Below, in pieces: positions 1 through 7,708 of a stretch of DNA of 45,158 bases (position 1 is the first letter of the stretch; every line of letters begins with the position of its first letter). Source of the stretch: Streptosporangiaceae bacterium. GTDB lineage: Bacteria; Actinomycetota; Actinomycetes; Streptosporangiales; Streptosporangiaceae. The translations under genes were made by a program, and so were the position numbers. Under the pieces are notes generated by a model. That model did no database searches. It was not told where the DNA came from and was given only the letters and a program-made list of their open reading frames with translations. The stretch spans positions 1-45,158 of the forward strand of contig JASHUG010000005.1 in NCBI GenBank assembly GCA_030040155.1, written 5' to 3'.

Positions 1-476
1 AACAGGAACAGCGACTCGGGGGTGGTGATCAGGAAGTCAGGCGGGCGCTTGAGCATCGCGGCGCGCTCGGCCGCCGCGGTATCGCCAGTCCGCACGGACA
101 CGCGGATGTCCGGGGCGGTCATCCCGAGCTCGACAGCGACGGCGGCGATCTCCTTCAGCGGCTGCTCGAGGTTCTGCCAGATGTCCACTGCCAGCGCCTT
201 CAGCGGTGACACGTAGACGACGCGCGGCCCGGCGCCATCCGCCGCCCCGGCCTCGCCACCACCGGCCTGGCTGGCACCGGCCTCGTGCGCCCGGTAGGCC
301 CGGTCGATGCACACCAAGAAGGCGGCCAGCGTCTTGCCCGACCCGGTTGGCGCCGCGATGAGCGTGTGCTCACCGGCGGCGATCCGGACCCAGCCCTCGG
401 CCTGCGGTGCCGTCGGGCCGGCCGGAAACCGCCGCTCGAACCACGTTCGAACAGCCGGATGGAACGAGTCCAGCAT
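1..476 (-). CDS. lhr: Lhr-type DEAD/DEAH helicase, N-terminal part (leaves the window)
   Basis: First 158 residues of a large superfamily 2 helicase; the rest lies before base 1. A Q-motif-like segment (PTAPQ, about residues 21-25), Walker A APTGSGKT (42-49), the Lhr-typical VYVSPLKAL (87-95), and APDIRVSVRTGDT followed by TTPESLF (151-157) are visible. This order and wording match bacterial Lhr, a 3'-5' helicase used in DNA repair. The DEVH box lies outside the window. The ATG at 474-476 is preceded by a TACTGT box (483-488 on the plus strand) six bases away and has no Shine-Dalgarno, so the mRNA is probably leaderless. A Gly/Ala-rich stretch at residues 66-83 is a variable loop. Confidence 0.93.
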   Translation of the reverse strand, partial: MLDSFHPAVRTWFERRFPAGPTAPQAEGWVRIAAGEHTLIAAPTGSGKTLAAFLVCIDRAYRAHEAGASQAGGGEAGAADGAGPRVVYVSPLKALAVDIWQNLEQPLKEIAAVAVELGMTAPDIRVSVRTGDTAAAERAAMLKRPPDFLITTPESLFL

Positions 477-596
477 GCCGTCACAGTAACGCAGCCCTCT
501 GACATCTGATGCTGGTCGCGGAGCGGGGTATCAAGCGGAGAATGAGAAGACGGCTGCCGCCGCGGCGGGCACAGAGGTATGCCTGGGGAGGCCACG

Positions 597-962
597 ATGG
601 AGGAAGTCCGTGCGCGTCGCGTGTATGAGGAGCCCGATGCTGCCGACGGCAGGCGAGTGCTGGTTGACCGCCTCTGGCCGCGCGGGCTGTCGAAGGAGAA
701 GGCCGACCTGGACGAATGGCTCAAGGACGTCGCGCCGTCGGACGAGCTTCGCCGCTGGTACGGCCATGACGCGCAGAAGTTCCCCGAATTCGAAAGCCGG
801 TACAAGGCCGAACTCAAAGAGCCAGCGCGGGCAGAAGCCCTCCGCCACCTGGCTGCCGAGGTCAAAGAGGGCCCGGTCACGCTCCTAACTGCCACGCATG
901 ACCTTGAGCGCAGCCAGGCTGAGGTCCTGGTCCGGCTGCTGCGAGCGAAGCGCTCGCGGTAG
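597..962 (+). CDS. DUF488 (YeaO-like) family protein
   Basis: 121-residue protein of the DUF488 family, whose biochemical role is unknown. Family hallmarks are RRVLVDRLWPRGL near the N-terminus, a DEWLKDVAPS segment, WYGHD and the C-terminal VTLLTATHDLERSQAEVL. The ATG at 597 is preferred over the in-frame ATG at 579 because GGGGAGG lies six bases before it. The gene stands alone, divergent from the helicase. Full family length, nothing missing. Confidence 0.85.
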   Translation: MEEVRARRVYEEPDAADGRRVLVDRLWPRGLSKEKADLDEWLKDVAPSDELRRWYGHDAQKFPEFESRYKAELKEPARAEALRHLAAEVKEGPVTLLTATHDLERSQAEVLVRLLRAKRSR

Positions 963-1001
963 CTCCCGCCGGCCACCGCGCAGGGCCAGGCGGGCGCTAC
1001 C

Positions 1002-1721
1002 GTGACGTGCGTGAGTGCCGTAGCTGATTATCGCGAGCCTCCAGGGCCAGCGTTCCTGTTCGACCTGGACGGCACGCTCATCGACAGCGTCTACCAGAAC
1101 GTCATCGCCTGGCGCAACGCCCTGGCCCGGCTGGACATCGACCTATCGGTCTGGCGGATCCACCGCCGGATCGGCATGAGCGGCGGTTTGTTCGTATCGG
1201 CGCTGCTGAGGGAGACCGGCCGGTTCTTGTCGGACCAGGAGATCGACTCGCTCATGGAAGACCACGCAGCCGAGTATCTCGCCCAAATCGGGTCAGTCCG
1301 GGCCCTGCCGGGCGCGCGGGAACTGCTGGCGGCCCTCACCGAGCAGAAGGTGCCGTGGGCGATCGCCACCAGCGGCCGCGCCGCGGTGGCCCGGCTGGCA
1401 CTTCCCCTGCTCGGGCTGCCAGACGACGCGCCGATGGTAACCCGCGACATGGTCAGGCACGCCAAGCCAGACCCTGACTTGTTCCTGGCCGCGGCCGCCC
1501 TTATCGGCGTCGACCCCGCGGCCGCCTGGGTGGTGGGCGATAGCGTGTGGGACCTGCTGGCCGCACGCCGGGCGCGTGCTCTGGGTATCGGCCTGATGTC
1601 GGGCGGGTACGGGCGTGAGGAACTGGAACGGGCCGGGGCCTACCGGGTGTACGCCGATCCGGCCGAACTCCTGGCCCGCGCCGATGAGGTAGGCACCCGA
1701 AGCCTTTTCGGCCGCGGCTGA
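1002..1721 (+). CDS. HAD-superfamily phosphatase (phosphoglycolate phosphatase-like)
   Basis: 239-residue haloacid dehalogenase-type hydrolase. Motif I is FLFDLDGTLIDS (nucleophile Asp plus general acid Asp), motif II is in IATSGR, motif III is the Lys of HAKPDPDLF, and motif IV is VVGDSVWDLLAA. The insert after motif I is helical, giving subfamily IA (phosphoglycolate phosphatase/beta-phosphoglucomutase-like). The substrate cannot be told from sequence. The start is GTG at 1002 or GTG at 1011; neither has a clear ribosome binding site. The ORF ends before a repeat-rich intergenic region. Confidence 0.88.
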   Translation: MTCVSAVADYREPPGPAFLFDLDGTLIDSVYQNVIAWRNALARLDIDLSVWRIHRRIGMSGGLFVSALLRETGRFLSDQEIDSLMEDHAAEYLAQIGSVRALPGARELLAALTEQKVPWAIATSGRAAVARLALPLLGLPDDAPMVTRDMVRHAKPDPDLFLAAAALIGVDPAAAWVVGDSVWDLLAARRARALGIGLMSGGYGREELERAGAYRVYADPAELLARADEVGTRSLFGRG

Positions 1722-1776
1722 CCAGCGTCGGCCATGTCTGCCGGCGAGTAACGCGGCCGCTAACACCGACAAATCC

Positions 1777-1849
1777 GGCGCGCCCCGCACCGGCTCGCCA
1801 AGACGCGCTCCGCACCAGCTTGCCAAGGCGCGCCCCGCACCGGCTTGCG
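1777..1849. repeat. 25-bp tandem repeat, three copies
   Basis: Units at 1777-1801, 1802-1826 and 1827-1849 follow the pattern G(G/A)CGCGC(C/T)CCGCACC(G/A)GCT(C/T)GCC, with a few substitutions between copies; the third is slightly shortened and runs straight into the inverted repeat. Confidence 0.85.
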
Positions 1850-1920
1850 CATGAGTGTGAAGTTGCCATGGCTGCGGCGGCGTTTAGGCCCGAGTTTGCC
1901 ATGGCAACTTCACACTCATG
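1850..1920. repeat. Perfect 23-bp inverted repeat with 25-nt loop
   Basis: Arms 1850-1872 and 1898-1920 are exactly complementary (left arm begins CATGAGTGTGAAGTTG). Each arm itself contains the palindrome GCCATGGC. Transcribed, it would form a very stable hairpin and could terminate the HAD gene, but there is no T-run. A REP-like or MITE-like element is equally possible. Confidence 0.85.
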
Positions 1921-2010
1921 ACCTGGCACAGTTCCTGGACCGGAACCGGTGGGACCAGCGGGTCTCCTCGTGCTGGCGGGACTGGAGTTAACTGGCCTGC
2001 GCGACCGGGC

Positions 2011-2078
2011 AGCCGGCGGCTTGCCGAGGCAGCCGGCGGCTGGCCGACAAAGCCGGCGGCTTGCCGACGTAGCCGGGC
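2011..2078. repeat. 20-bp tandem repeat, three copies plus partial fourth
   Basis: Units 2011-2030, 2031-2050 and 2051-2070, all starting AGCCGGCGGCT and continuing (T/G)GCCGA, then a partial AGCCGGGC at 2071-2078. Period exactly 20 bp. The units contain GCCGGC palindromes. Confidence 0.85.
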
Positions 2079-2125
2079 TAACGGCCCGGGGCCCGAGGCC
2101 AAGAGGCGACCCCCGGTGCGTGACG

Positions 2126-2157
2126 TACACTTGGACATATGAACGATCGTTCCGATG
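2126..2157 (+). promoter_or_regulatory. Promoter -10 and operator of the ArsR-type repressor
   Basis: TACACT (2126-2131) fits a TANNNT -10 box seven bases before the ATG at 2139, with no Shine-Dalgarno, so the mRNA is probably leaderless. Over the start codon lies a perfect 12-bp palindrome GAACGATCGTTC (2141-2152), flanked by a further CAT/ATG match (2136-2138, 2155-2157). This resembles operators of SmtB/CzrA-type repressors (TGAAC...GTTCA halves) and would let the protein block its own promoter. Confidence 0.65.
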
Positions 2158-2546
2158 GAGCCGCCATGGCGGCCACCCTTGCCCGCGTCGTGGACCGGGA
2201 CCGGGTCGCTGCCGTGCAGGCTGCCATGCCTGCAGCGGACCAGGTCGAGCAGGTGGCGGACGTCTTCGCGCTGCTCGGCGATCCGAACCGGGTCCGGCTC
2301 CTGGTGGCCTTGCTTGAGGGCGGTGACATGTGCGTCTGCGACCTCGCCGCTACGGCCGGGATGACCGAGTCGGCGGCGAGCCACGCCCTGCGCTGGCTGC
2401 GGGCGCACCGCATCGTCTCGGCGCCAAGGAGGCAGGGCCGCCTGATGTACTACAGGCTCGATGACGCCCACGTCCGGGTGTTGCTGGACATCGCGCTGAC
2501 GCACGCCGAGCACACCCATGCGCTGCACCCCGAGCGGAGCTCATGA
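2139..2546 (+). CDS. ArsR/SmtB-family zinc-type metal sensor (CzrA-like)
   Basis: 135-residue winged-helix repressor. The C-terminal helix carries D109-x-H111-x10-H122-x2-H125, exactly the spacing of the alpha-5 zinc site of CzrA/SmtB. Residues 65-67 read CVC at the position of the alpha-3 site of ArsR/CadC-type sensors, but no N-terminal cysteine is present to complete an alpha-3N site. The recognition helix region is TESAASHALRWLRAHRIV. The gene overlaps the CDF exporter by four bases (ATGA), so both are made from one mRNA; the expected behaviour is release of the operator by zinc (or Co/Ni) and induction of export. An operator covers its own start codon. Confidence 0.88.
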   Translation: MNDRSDGAAMAATLARVVDRDRVAAVQAAMPAADQVEQVADVFALLGDPNRVRLLVALLEGGDMCVCDLAATAGMTESAASHALRWLRAHRIVSAPRRQGRLMYYRLDDAHVRVLLDIALTHAEHTHALHPERSS

Positions 2547-3547
2547 CTGACTGCGGTGCCGAGCACCCGGAATCCGCCCGCCCGCGCCGGCCGGCAGACG
2601 GGCAAGGTGACCATGCGCACAGCCTTCGGCCCGACGTCGACGGCAAGTACCTTGCGACGGCGCTGGGCCTCATTGTCGGTTTCCTGGTCGCCGAGGTGGT
2701 ACTGGCCTTCGTAGGCCACTCCCTCGCTCTGCTCGCCGATGCAGGGCACATGCTGACCGACGCCGGCGCCCTAGCCGCAAGCCTGGTGGCGTTCCGCCTT
2801 GCCCGCCGGCCCGCCGCGGGGGTATGGACGTTCGGGTTTAAGCGCGCCGAGGTCCTGTCAGCGCAGGCAAACGGCATCACGCTGCTGGTCGTCAGTGCGC
2901 TGGTTGCGTTCGAGGCCATCACCCGGCTGATCCATCCGGTCACGGTGCACGGCGGCATTGTCGTGACCGTCGCCGCGGTCGGAGTGGCCGTCAACGTGGC
3001 CGCCAGCTGGGTGATTTCCCGTGGGAACCGGCGCTCCATCAACGTCAAGGGCGCATTCGCCCATATCGTTACAGACCTGTACGGCTTCATTGGGACGCTC
3101 GCCGCGGGCATCGTGATCATGGTGACCGGATTCGACCGGGCCGACTCCATCGCCTCGCTGATCGTGGTCGGGCTCATGCTCTACGCCGCTGTGCGCCTGC
3201 TCCGGGAGACCGGCCGGATCCTGCTTGAGGCCGCTCCTGAGGGCTACGCGCCGGTGGACATCGTCGGCGCGATCACCAGGCAGCCTGGCGTTGCCTCGGT
3301 GCACGACGTGCACGTCTGGCTGATCACCAGCGGCTTCCCGGCCCTGTCGGCCCACGTCCTGGTCCGTCCGCCGGCCCACTGCCATCAGGTCCGCCGTGAC
3401 CTAGAGCAGCTTCTGGCCGAGCGGTTCGGCCTGGACCACACGACCCTGCAGGTCGACCACGCTCCCGACGAGGTGCTCACGATCGGGGTGAGCAGCCAGG
3501 CCAGCCAGGCACCGCCCGGCACGGACCGGCACCAGCACCCCGCCTAG
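2543..3547 (+). CDS. Cation diffusion facilitator, zinc exporter (CzcD/ZitB type)
   Basis: 334-residue inner-membrane metal/proton antiporter. Six membrane segments follow a short His-containing N-terminus. The metal site is visible as H69xxxD73 in helix 2 and H174xxxD178 in helix 5; the His-Asp pairs are typical of zinc-selective CDFs. A C-terminal cytoplasmic domain (from about residue 230, VDIVGAITRQPGVASVHDVHVW) and a His-rich tail are present. Its start overlaps the end of the CzrA-like repressor gene, which implies translational coupling and zinc-dependent induction. Zinc is the likeliest substrate, cadmium or cobalt possible. Confidence 0.92.
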   Translation: MTDCGAEHPESARPRRPADGQGDHAHSLRPDVDGKYLATALGLIVGFLVAEVVLAFVGHSLALLADAGHMLTDAGALAASLVAFRLARRPAAGVWTFGFKRAEVLSAQANGITLLVVSALVAFEAITRLIHPVTVHGGIVVTVAAVGVAVNVAASWVISRGNRRSINVKGAFAHIVTDLYGFIGTLAAGIVIMVTGFDRADSIASLIVVGLMLYAAVRLLRETGRILLEAAPEGYAPVDIVGAITRQPGVASVHDVHVWLITSGFPALSAHVLVRPPAHCHQVRRDLEQLLAERFGLDHTTLQVDHAPDEVLTIGVSSQASQAPPGTDRHQHPA

Positions 3548-3551
3548 CCTC

Positions 3552-3574
3552 GCTGACATATCGGATAAGTCAGC
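3552..3574. terminator. Probable bidirectional terminator hairpin
   Basis: GCTGAC (3552-3557) and GTCAGC (3569-3574) form a stem with a short A+T-rich inner part between convergent genes. The hairpin overlaps the stop codon of the minus-strand methyltransferase. No T-run. Confidence 0.45.
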
Positions 3575-4364
3575 ACGGACCGGCGGCGTCCTCGGCGCGT
3601 GGCGCGCGTCCGTGCACGGCGGTGAACGCGATCGCCTGTGACCACCACGCCGGATCGGCGCATTGCCGGAGGAACGCGTCGATTAGCCGGCCACCGAGCT
3701 TGCCGGATTCCTCCAGCTGAGGACGCAGCTCCGTGACCGTCAGCCGCCAGTACTCGGCCCACAACGAACCGCCGTTGAACAGCGCGGTCTCGGCGACCGC
3801 CTCGATGTCGGTTACGCCGAGACCGCACAGGAGCTCCGGGAGGCGGCGGCCGATAAAGTAGTCGATGCCCTCAGAGCGCGACCAGGCCAGCCAGCCGTCC
3901 CAGAACTTCCGGACCTCAGCCGGATCCGCGATAGTCACCGGAAGGAAGTCCGGCTCGATGACCACGATCGTGCCGCCCGCTCGCGCGCTGGCTACCAGGT
4001 TCTCCGCGGCCGTGGCGGGGTCGGCGAGATGATGCAGCACGGCACGGCAGGTCACGAGGTCAAAATCGCCGGGCTGCACCGGCCCGGCCAAGATGTCAGC
4101 CTGCCGTAGTTCGAGCGCAGGAACGCCCGCGTCGGCCAGGGACAAGTCGAGATCCACCGCCACCGCACGCCCGGACGGCGCGACCTGCGCGGCCAGCCAG
4201 GCCGACATGGAGCCGTTGCCGCAGCCCACTTCGAGCGTTCGGGCTCCCGGCGCGACGCCTGCGCGCTCGAGGTGCCGGCGGTGCATGGGATCGAGCAGCC
4301 CCGACATCAGCGCGAGCCGCTCACGCTCGCCTTCCTGGTGATGATCCAGGACGTACCGCGACAC
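3570..4364 (-). CDS. SAM-dependent class I methyltransferase
   Basis: 264 residues from the chosen start. Motif I LEVGCGNGS binds S-adenosylmethionine, followed by VAVDLD (acidic end of beta-2), DILAGPVQPGDFDLVTCRAVLHHL (motif IV region) and GGTIVVIEPD (post-motif). The substrate is unknown. The GTG at 4362-4364 is chosen because GGAGG lies just before it (short spacing) and YVLDHHQEGERERL is where similarity to such enzymes normally begins; an upstream start at 4427 would overlap the preceding gene. It lies in the same direction as the small membrane protein and may be co-transcribed with it. Confidence 0.8.
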   Translation of the reverse strand: MSRYVLDHHQEGERERLALMSGLLDPMHRRHLERAGVAPGARTLEVGCGNGSMSAWLAAQVAPSGRAVAVDLDLSLADAGVPALELRQADILAGPVQPGDFDLVTCRAVLHHLADPATAAENLVASARAGGTIVVIEPDFLPVTIADPAEVRKFWDGWLAWSRSEGIDYFIGRRLPELLCGLGVTDIEAVAETALFNGGSLWAEYWRLTVTELRPQLEESGKLGGRLIDAFLRQCADPAWWSQAIAFTAVHGRAPRAEDAAGPC

Positions 4365-4392
4365 ATTCCTCCAGGCAGCCCTACCGGAACCG

Positions 4393-4809
4393 TCAGACCG
4401 GTTCGCGCCAGAGCATGATGGTGGCAACGATCAGAACGATCAGGGCAGGTACGAAGAAGATCGCATATTGCATGCCGCTCTGTCCGATCGCGCCGATCGT
4501 CCCGGCGAGCAGCGCGGCTATCCCGGCGATGCCGGTCAGCCTGCCGATACGCGCGGGCGCGAACGCTGTTGCCGCAGCCAACGGCACCGGCGCGACGGCG
4601 AGCAACAGCGGGACCCACGTTGCCGGAACTGGGTTCGAGGACCGGATCAGCGAGGAAATGGCGAGCAGCACTGCGGCGCCCGCCAGCAGCATGGCACCTC
4701 GCCGCCACGGCCAGCTCGGGATCGTCGAACGCTTTGCTATCCGGGGCGAAATAATCAGTAGAGGCGCGTTCTGGGTAGGAACGGCAGAAACGGTAGGCTG
4801 CGTCGTCAT
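4393..4809 (-). CDS. Small integral membrane protein, unknown function
   Basis: 138 residues. After a Pro/Thr-rich N-terminus and a basic patch (about residue 37) come four hydrophobic stretches: GAMLLAGAAVLLAISSLI, WVPLLLAVAPVPLAAATAF, a Gly/Ala/Leu-rich helix around GIAALLAGTIGAIG, and AIFFVPALIVLIVATIML. The ATG at 4807-4809 has AGGGAG five bases upstream, better than the GTG at 4812. I do not recognise a family. It sits 28 bases ahead of the methyltransferase on the same strand. Confidence 0.7.
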   Translation of the reverse strand: MTTQPTVSAVPTQNAPLLIISPRIAKRSTIPSWPWRRGAMLLAGAAVLLAISSLIRSSNPVPATWVPLLLAVAPVPLAAATAFAPARIGRLTGIAGIAALLAGTIGAIGQSGMQYAIFFVPALIVLIVATIMLWREPV

Positions 4810-5123
4810 CACGACTCCCTGGACACCTGCGCGGATATGGCGCCGACCAGGCTTCCCGGCTCACCTAACAGTGATCTTAGACTCGGCCCGTCCGGCTGCC
4901 AATATCGGCCGGCCAGGAACCCAAGGGTGAAGCGCTACCAACCCGAGGTAGCCATTCCTCATCGTTCACAAACTCGTCTGGAACGTCACAGATATCGTAT
5001 TAATCGGGCGACGCTCCATGAGGAGGGCACGTTGCGGTTCGTGCCGGGAGGCCGCGGTCGCCGTAGCATCAAGCGTCCCGCAGGTGTTCCGGGAGATCAC
5101 ACGCAGGGTCGAAGGAGACGGCC
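4810..5123. other. Divergent intergenic region
   Basis: About 310 bases between the minus-strand membrane protein and the plus-strand cupin. An A+T-richer stretch at about 4950-5010 (including GATATCGTATTAAT) probably holds promoter elements, but no box pair is convincing. No gene is seen. Confidence 0.4.
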
Positions 5124-5528
5124 ATGGAAGTTCGGAGCGTGCAGGCGACCGCTAAGGGTCCGGCTGACTGGTTCTCTGGTGACGTGTGGATCGATGGCAT
5201 CGCGCGCGGCGAGGAGCCGTCCAGGATCCGCATAAGCGCGGTTCACTTCACGCCGTCAGCGCGGACGGCGTGGCACGCGCACGCCGTCGGCCAGACCCTG
5301 TACGTGACCGAGGGCCGCGGGCTGATCCAGTCGCGCGGCGGCGAGATTGTCGAGATCCGCCCTGGCGACATCATTCATGCCCAGGCTGACGAGTGGCACT
5401 GGCACGGCGCGGCACCCGACCAGTTCATGACCCATCTTTCTGTCACCGAGGCTGTCGCCCCCGGCGACACGCGACCGGACGTGAACTGGGGCGAGCTCGT
5501 CACCGACGCGGAGTACGGCGGCCGGTAG
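5124..5528 (+). CDS. Cupin-domain protein
   Basis: 134-residue single-domain cupin. Metal ligands of cupin motif 1 appear in TAWHAHAVGQTLYVTEGRG, and motif 2 in RPGDIIHAQADEWHWHGAA. Homologues are annotated as small carboxymuconolactone-decarboxylase-associated or hydroxynitrile-lyase-like cupins, so a metal-dependent enzyme is plausible, substrate unknown. The start is supported by AAGGAG (5112-5117) at good spacing. Monocistronic; the next gene runs the opposite way. Confidence 0.85.
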   Translation: MEVRSVQATAKGPADWFSGDVWIDGIARGEEPSRIRISAVHFTPSARTAWHAHAVGQTLYVTEGRGLIQSRGGEIVEIRPGDIIHAQADEWHWHGAAPDQFMTHLSVTEAVAPGDTRPDVNWGELVTDAEYGGR

Positions 5529-5572
5529 GCCGCGCGGCGGGCGGCGGGCCGATGCGGTCAGTCGACTCGCGG

Positions 5573-6286
5573 TCAGCGGTCGTCCGGGCGGCCCGTCAGC
5601 CGCGGTCCGGCCGAGCCGGGAGTCACCAGGCCCGACTCGTAGGCAATGACGACGGCCTGCGTCCGGTCGCGCAGCCCGAGCTTGTGCAGCACCCGGCTGA
5701 CGTGCGTCTTGACGGTTTCTTCGGTGACGACGAGCCGGTCGGCAATCTCCGGGTTAGACAGTCCCTCGGCGAGCAGCCTGAGTACCTCGGTCTCGCGCGG
5801 GGTGAGGTCGGCGAGGACGATGGCCGCGGGTCTGGCCCGTTCGGGCCGGATCCGGGCGAACTCGCGAATGAGACGGCGAGTGATGGCCGGTGCCAGTAGC
5901 GCCTCGCCGGAGGCAACGACCCGGACGGCGTCAAAGAGCCGCTCGGCCGTCACGTCCTTGAGCAGGAAGCCGCTCGCTCCGGCACGCAGCGCATCGTAGA
6001 CATATTCGTCCAGGTCAAACGTGGTCAGGATGATGACCCGCGGACCCGGCTCGCTGCCCGCGCACAGCTGCCGGGTGGCCTCGATCCCGTTGGTGCCCGG
6101 CATCCGGACGTCCATTAGGACAACGTCGGGATGCAGGTCACGGCTGAGCCGCACCGCCTCAGCGCCGTCGGATGCGGTGCCGAGCACGGTGAAGTCCGGC
6201 TGGGTATCCAGCAGCGCGGCAAACCCGGTGCGGACCACCTGGTGGTCGTCCGCGACCACCACGCGTACGGTCTGGGCTGGTGGCAT
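5573..6286 (-). CDS. LuxR/NarL-family response regulator
   Basis: 237 residues. Receiver domain with acidic pair D13-D14, phospho-acceptor D59 in VVLMDVRMPG, Thr in ILTTFD and Lys in FLLKDV; C-terminal LuxR-type HTH with LTPRETEVLRLLAEGLSNPEIADRL and VKTHVSRVLHKLGL. The ATG at 6284-6286 shares one base with the stop codon of the histidine kinase (TGATG), so the two are translated together. It probably controls the divergent ABC exporter through repeated boxes in the region 7575-7640. Confidence 0.93.
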   Translation of the reverse strand: MPPAQTVRVVVADDHQVVRTGFAALLDTQPDFTVLGTASDGAEAVRLSRDLHPDVVLMDVRMPGTNGIEATRQLCAGSEPGPRVIILTTFDLDEYVYDALRAGASGFLLKDVTAERLFDAVRVVASGEALLAPAITRRLIREFARIRPERARPAAIVLADLTPRETEVLRLLAEGLSNPEIADRLVVTEETVKTHVSRVLHKLGLRDRTQAVVIAYESGLVTPGSAGPRLTGRPDDR

Positions 6287-7542
6287 CACGTTATGTACTC
6301 CTCGGACTTGGCCGGCAGCGTCGCCGTGACCACGAACCCTCCGCCCGGGGCTGCACCTGCGCCGCACTCTCCTCCGACGGCAGCCGCCCGCTCGCGCATG
6401 CCGAGCAGCCCGTGTCCTGCGCCCGCCGGCTCCGTGCCATGAGGCGGCGGCCCAGGCCCGTTATCGCGGATCCGCAGGCGCAGCGCCTCATCGGTGAACT
6501 GAAGTTCCACGTCGACGGCGGCGCCGGGCGCATGCCGCCTGGCGTTTGTGAGCGCCTCTTGGACGATGCGGTAGGCGGCGAGTTCCACGCCCGGATCCAG
6601 TACCGTGAGCCAGCCGGTGACAATCAGCCTGGCGGTGATGCCCGAGGCCTCCCTCGTCTCATCGAGCAGTTCGTTGAGCTGGGCCAGCCCGGGCTGCGGC
6701 TGCAGATCGGCGCCCTCGGCCGCGTCGGTGTCCTCGCGCAGCACGCCGAGCAGCCGGCGCATCTCCGTCAGCGCCGCCCTGGCCGTATCGCCGATCGCCG
6801 ACAACCGCTGCGCCCCGGCAGCCGGCATGCCCGGCGTCGCGAGCCTGGCCGTCTCGGCCTGCACGGCGATCATCGAGATGTGGTGGGCGACGACGTCGTG
6901 GAGCTCGCGCGCGATGCGCGCCCGTTCGCCGCGTGCGGTGTGCTCCAGCAGGGTGCCGGCAATGGCCTCCCTGGTGGCCGAGTGCTGCCTGGCCACGTTG
7001 CGGGACTGCTGCGCCGCGCCGGCACACGCTGCCGCCGGCCCGAGCGAGGCAGCCACGATCGCCAGGACGACCTGCGCCGGCGCCGGCCAGGGCGGCGAGG
7101 TCGCGGCCGGCTGGTGCACGGCCACGACCAGGCCGAAGACCAGGAAGGGCACGGCAAGGCCCGCAGCTAGCAGCTGCGGGCCGCGGCGGCCGATCCGGTA
7201 CATAATGATCAGCTGGGCCGCGAGGCCGGCCACCGTGAGCACGTGAAAGGCCGCCAGTGACACCAGGTTGGCGGCGCAGATTGCGAGCCCGGCCATGGCG
7301 GGCTGAGCCCAGCCGAGCCCGAGCGGGACCGTGGCGACCAGGCTCGGCAGGATCAGTATCACGCTGGCCAGCAGCGCGCCCGCGTGCGACAAGTTCCCGC
7401 CGGGAGTCAGGGCCGCCCAGACCGCCTGCGCCACCGCCAGGACGGCCAGCACACCGGCTGCCACGGTCGGCGACTGCCGGCTCGCGCTGACGCGCCGGGC
7501 GAGGGCGGCGTAGCCGTCCAGCCAGTCCGCTCGGGGTCGCAT
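6286..7542 (-). CDS. Sensor histidine kinase, HisKA_3 (NarX/DesK-like) family
   Basis: 418 residues. The N-terminal half holds about five to six membrane segments without a large extracellular loop, so it probably senses a signal in or at the membrane. HisKA_3 motif ERARIARELHDVVAHH with phospho-accepting H215, then the ATP-binding domain with N box QEALTNARRHA, DNGPG and GHGLLGMRERA. Coupled to the response regulator by one-base overlap. Systems of this layout next to ABC exporters commonly respond to cell-envelope-active compounds; that role is inferred from context. Confidence 0.92.
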   Translation of the reverse strand: MRPRADWLDGYAALARRVSASRQSPTVAAGVLAVLAVAQAVWAALTPGGNLSHAGALLASVILILPSLVATVPLGLGWAQPAMAGLAICAANLVSLAAFHVLTVAGLAAQLIIMYRIGRRGPQLLAAGLAVPFLVFGLVVAVHQPAATSPPWPAPAQVVLAIVAASLGPAAACAGAAQQSRNVARQHSATREAIAGTLLEHTARGERARIARELHDVVAHHISMIAVQAETARLATPGMPAAGAQRLSAIGDTARAALTEMRRLLGVLREDTDAAEGADLQPQPGLAQLNELLDETREASGITARLIVTGWLTVLDPGVELAAYRIVQEALTNARRHAPGAAVDVELQFTDEALRLRIRDNGPGPPPHGTEPAGAGHGLLGMRERAAAVGGECGAGAAPGGGFVVTATLPAKSEEYIT

Positions 7543-7574
7543 ACCTCATTCTCACCGGGATCTGGTCGTCGAGC

Positions 7575-7640
7575 GTCCCCCGTGACATTCACCTTGCAGT
7601 CCCCCGTGTGAGGGACATGAGCCCGTTCCCGTCCCTCGTG
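7575..7640. promoter_or_regulatory. Three GTCCC(C/T)CGTG boxes in the divergent control region
   Basis: GTCCCCCGTG at 7575-7584 and 7599-7608, and GTCCCTCGTG at 7631-7640. An inverted copy of the core, GAGGGAC (7610-7616), pairs with GTCCCTC (7631-7637). They lie between the two-component system and the ABC exporter and are good candidates for response-regulator binding sites. Confidence 0.5.
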
Positions 7641-7695
7641 GCAGCGGCCGGAAAGAGCGCTCCGCGGCGGGACGACCCGCACGGTCGCCGAACTT

Positions 7696-7708
7696 TAGCC
7701 TTCCTGGC
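7696..7708 (+). promoter_or_regulatory. -10 box of the ABC exporter operon, leaderless start
   Basis: TAGCCT (7696-7701) fits TANNNT, seven bases before the ATG at 7709. No Shine-Dalgarno is present, so a leaderless mRNA is likely. No good -35 is visible, as expected for an activator-dependent promoter. Confidence 0.4.

Larger units (their letters stand above)
1722..2138. other. 417-bp intergenic region rich in repeats
   Basis: No credible gene. It holds three 25-bp tandem repeats (1777-1849), a perfect 23-bp inverted repeat (1850-1920), three 20-bp tandem repeats (2011-2070) and, at its right end, the promoter/operator of the ArsR-type gene. Confidence 0.8.

Noticed and set aside
200-976. 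Open minus-strand frame of 258 codons
   Set aside because: It is antisense to the DUF488 gene and overlaps the helicase start; the translation is Ser/Arg-rich without any motif.
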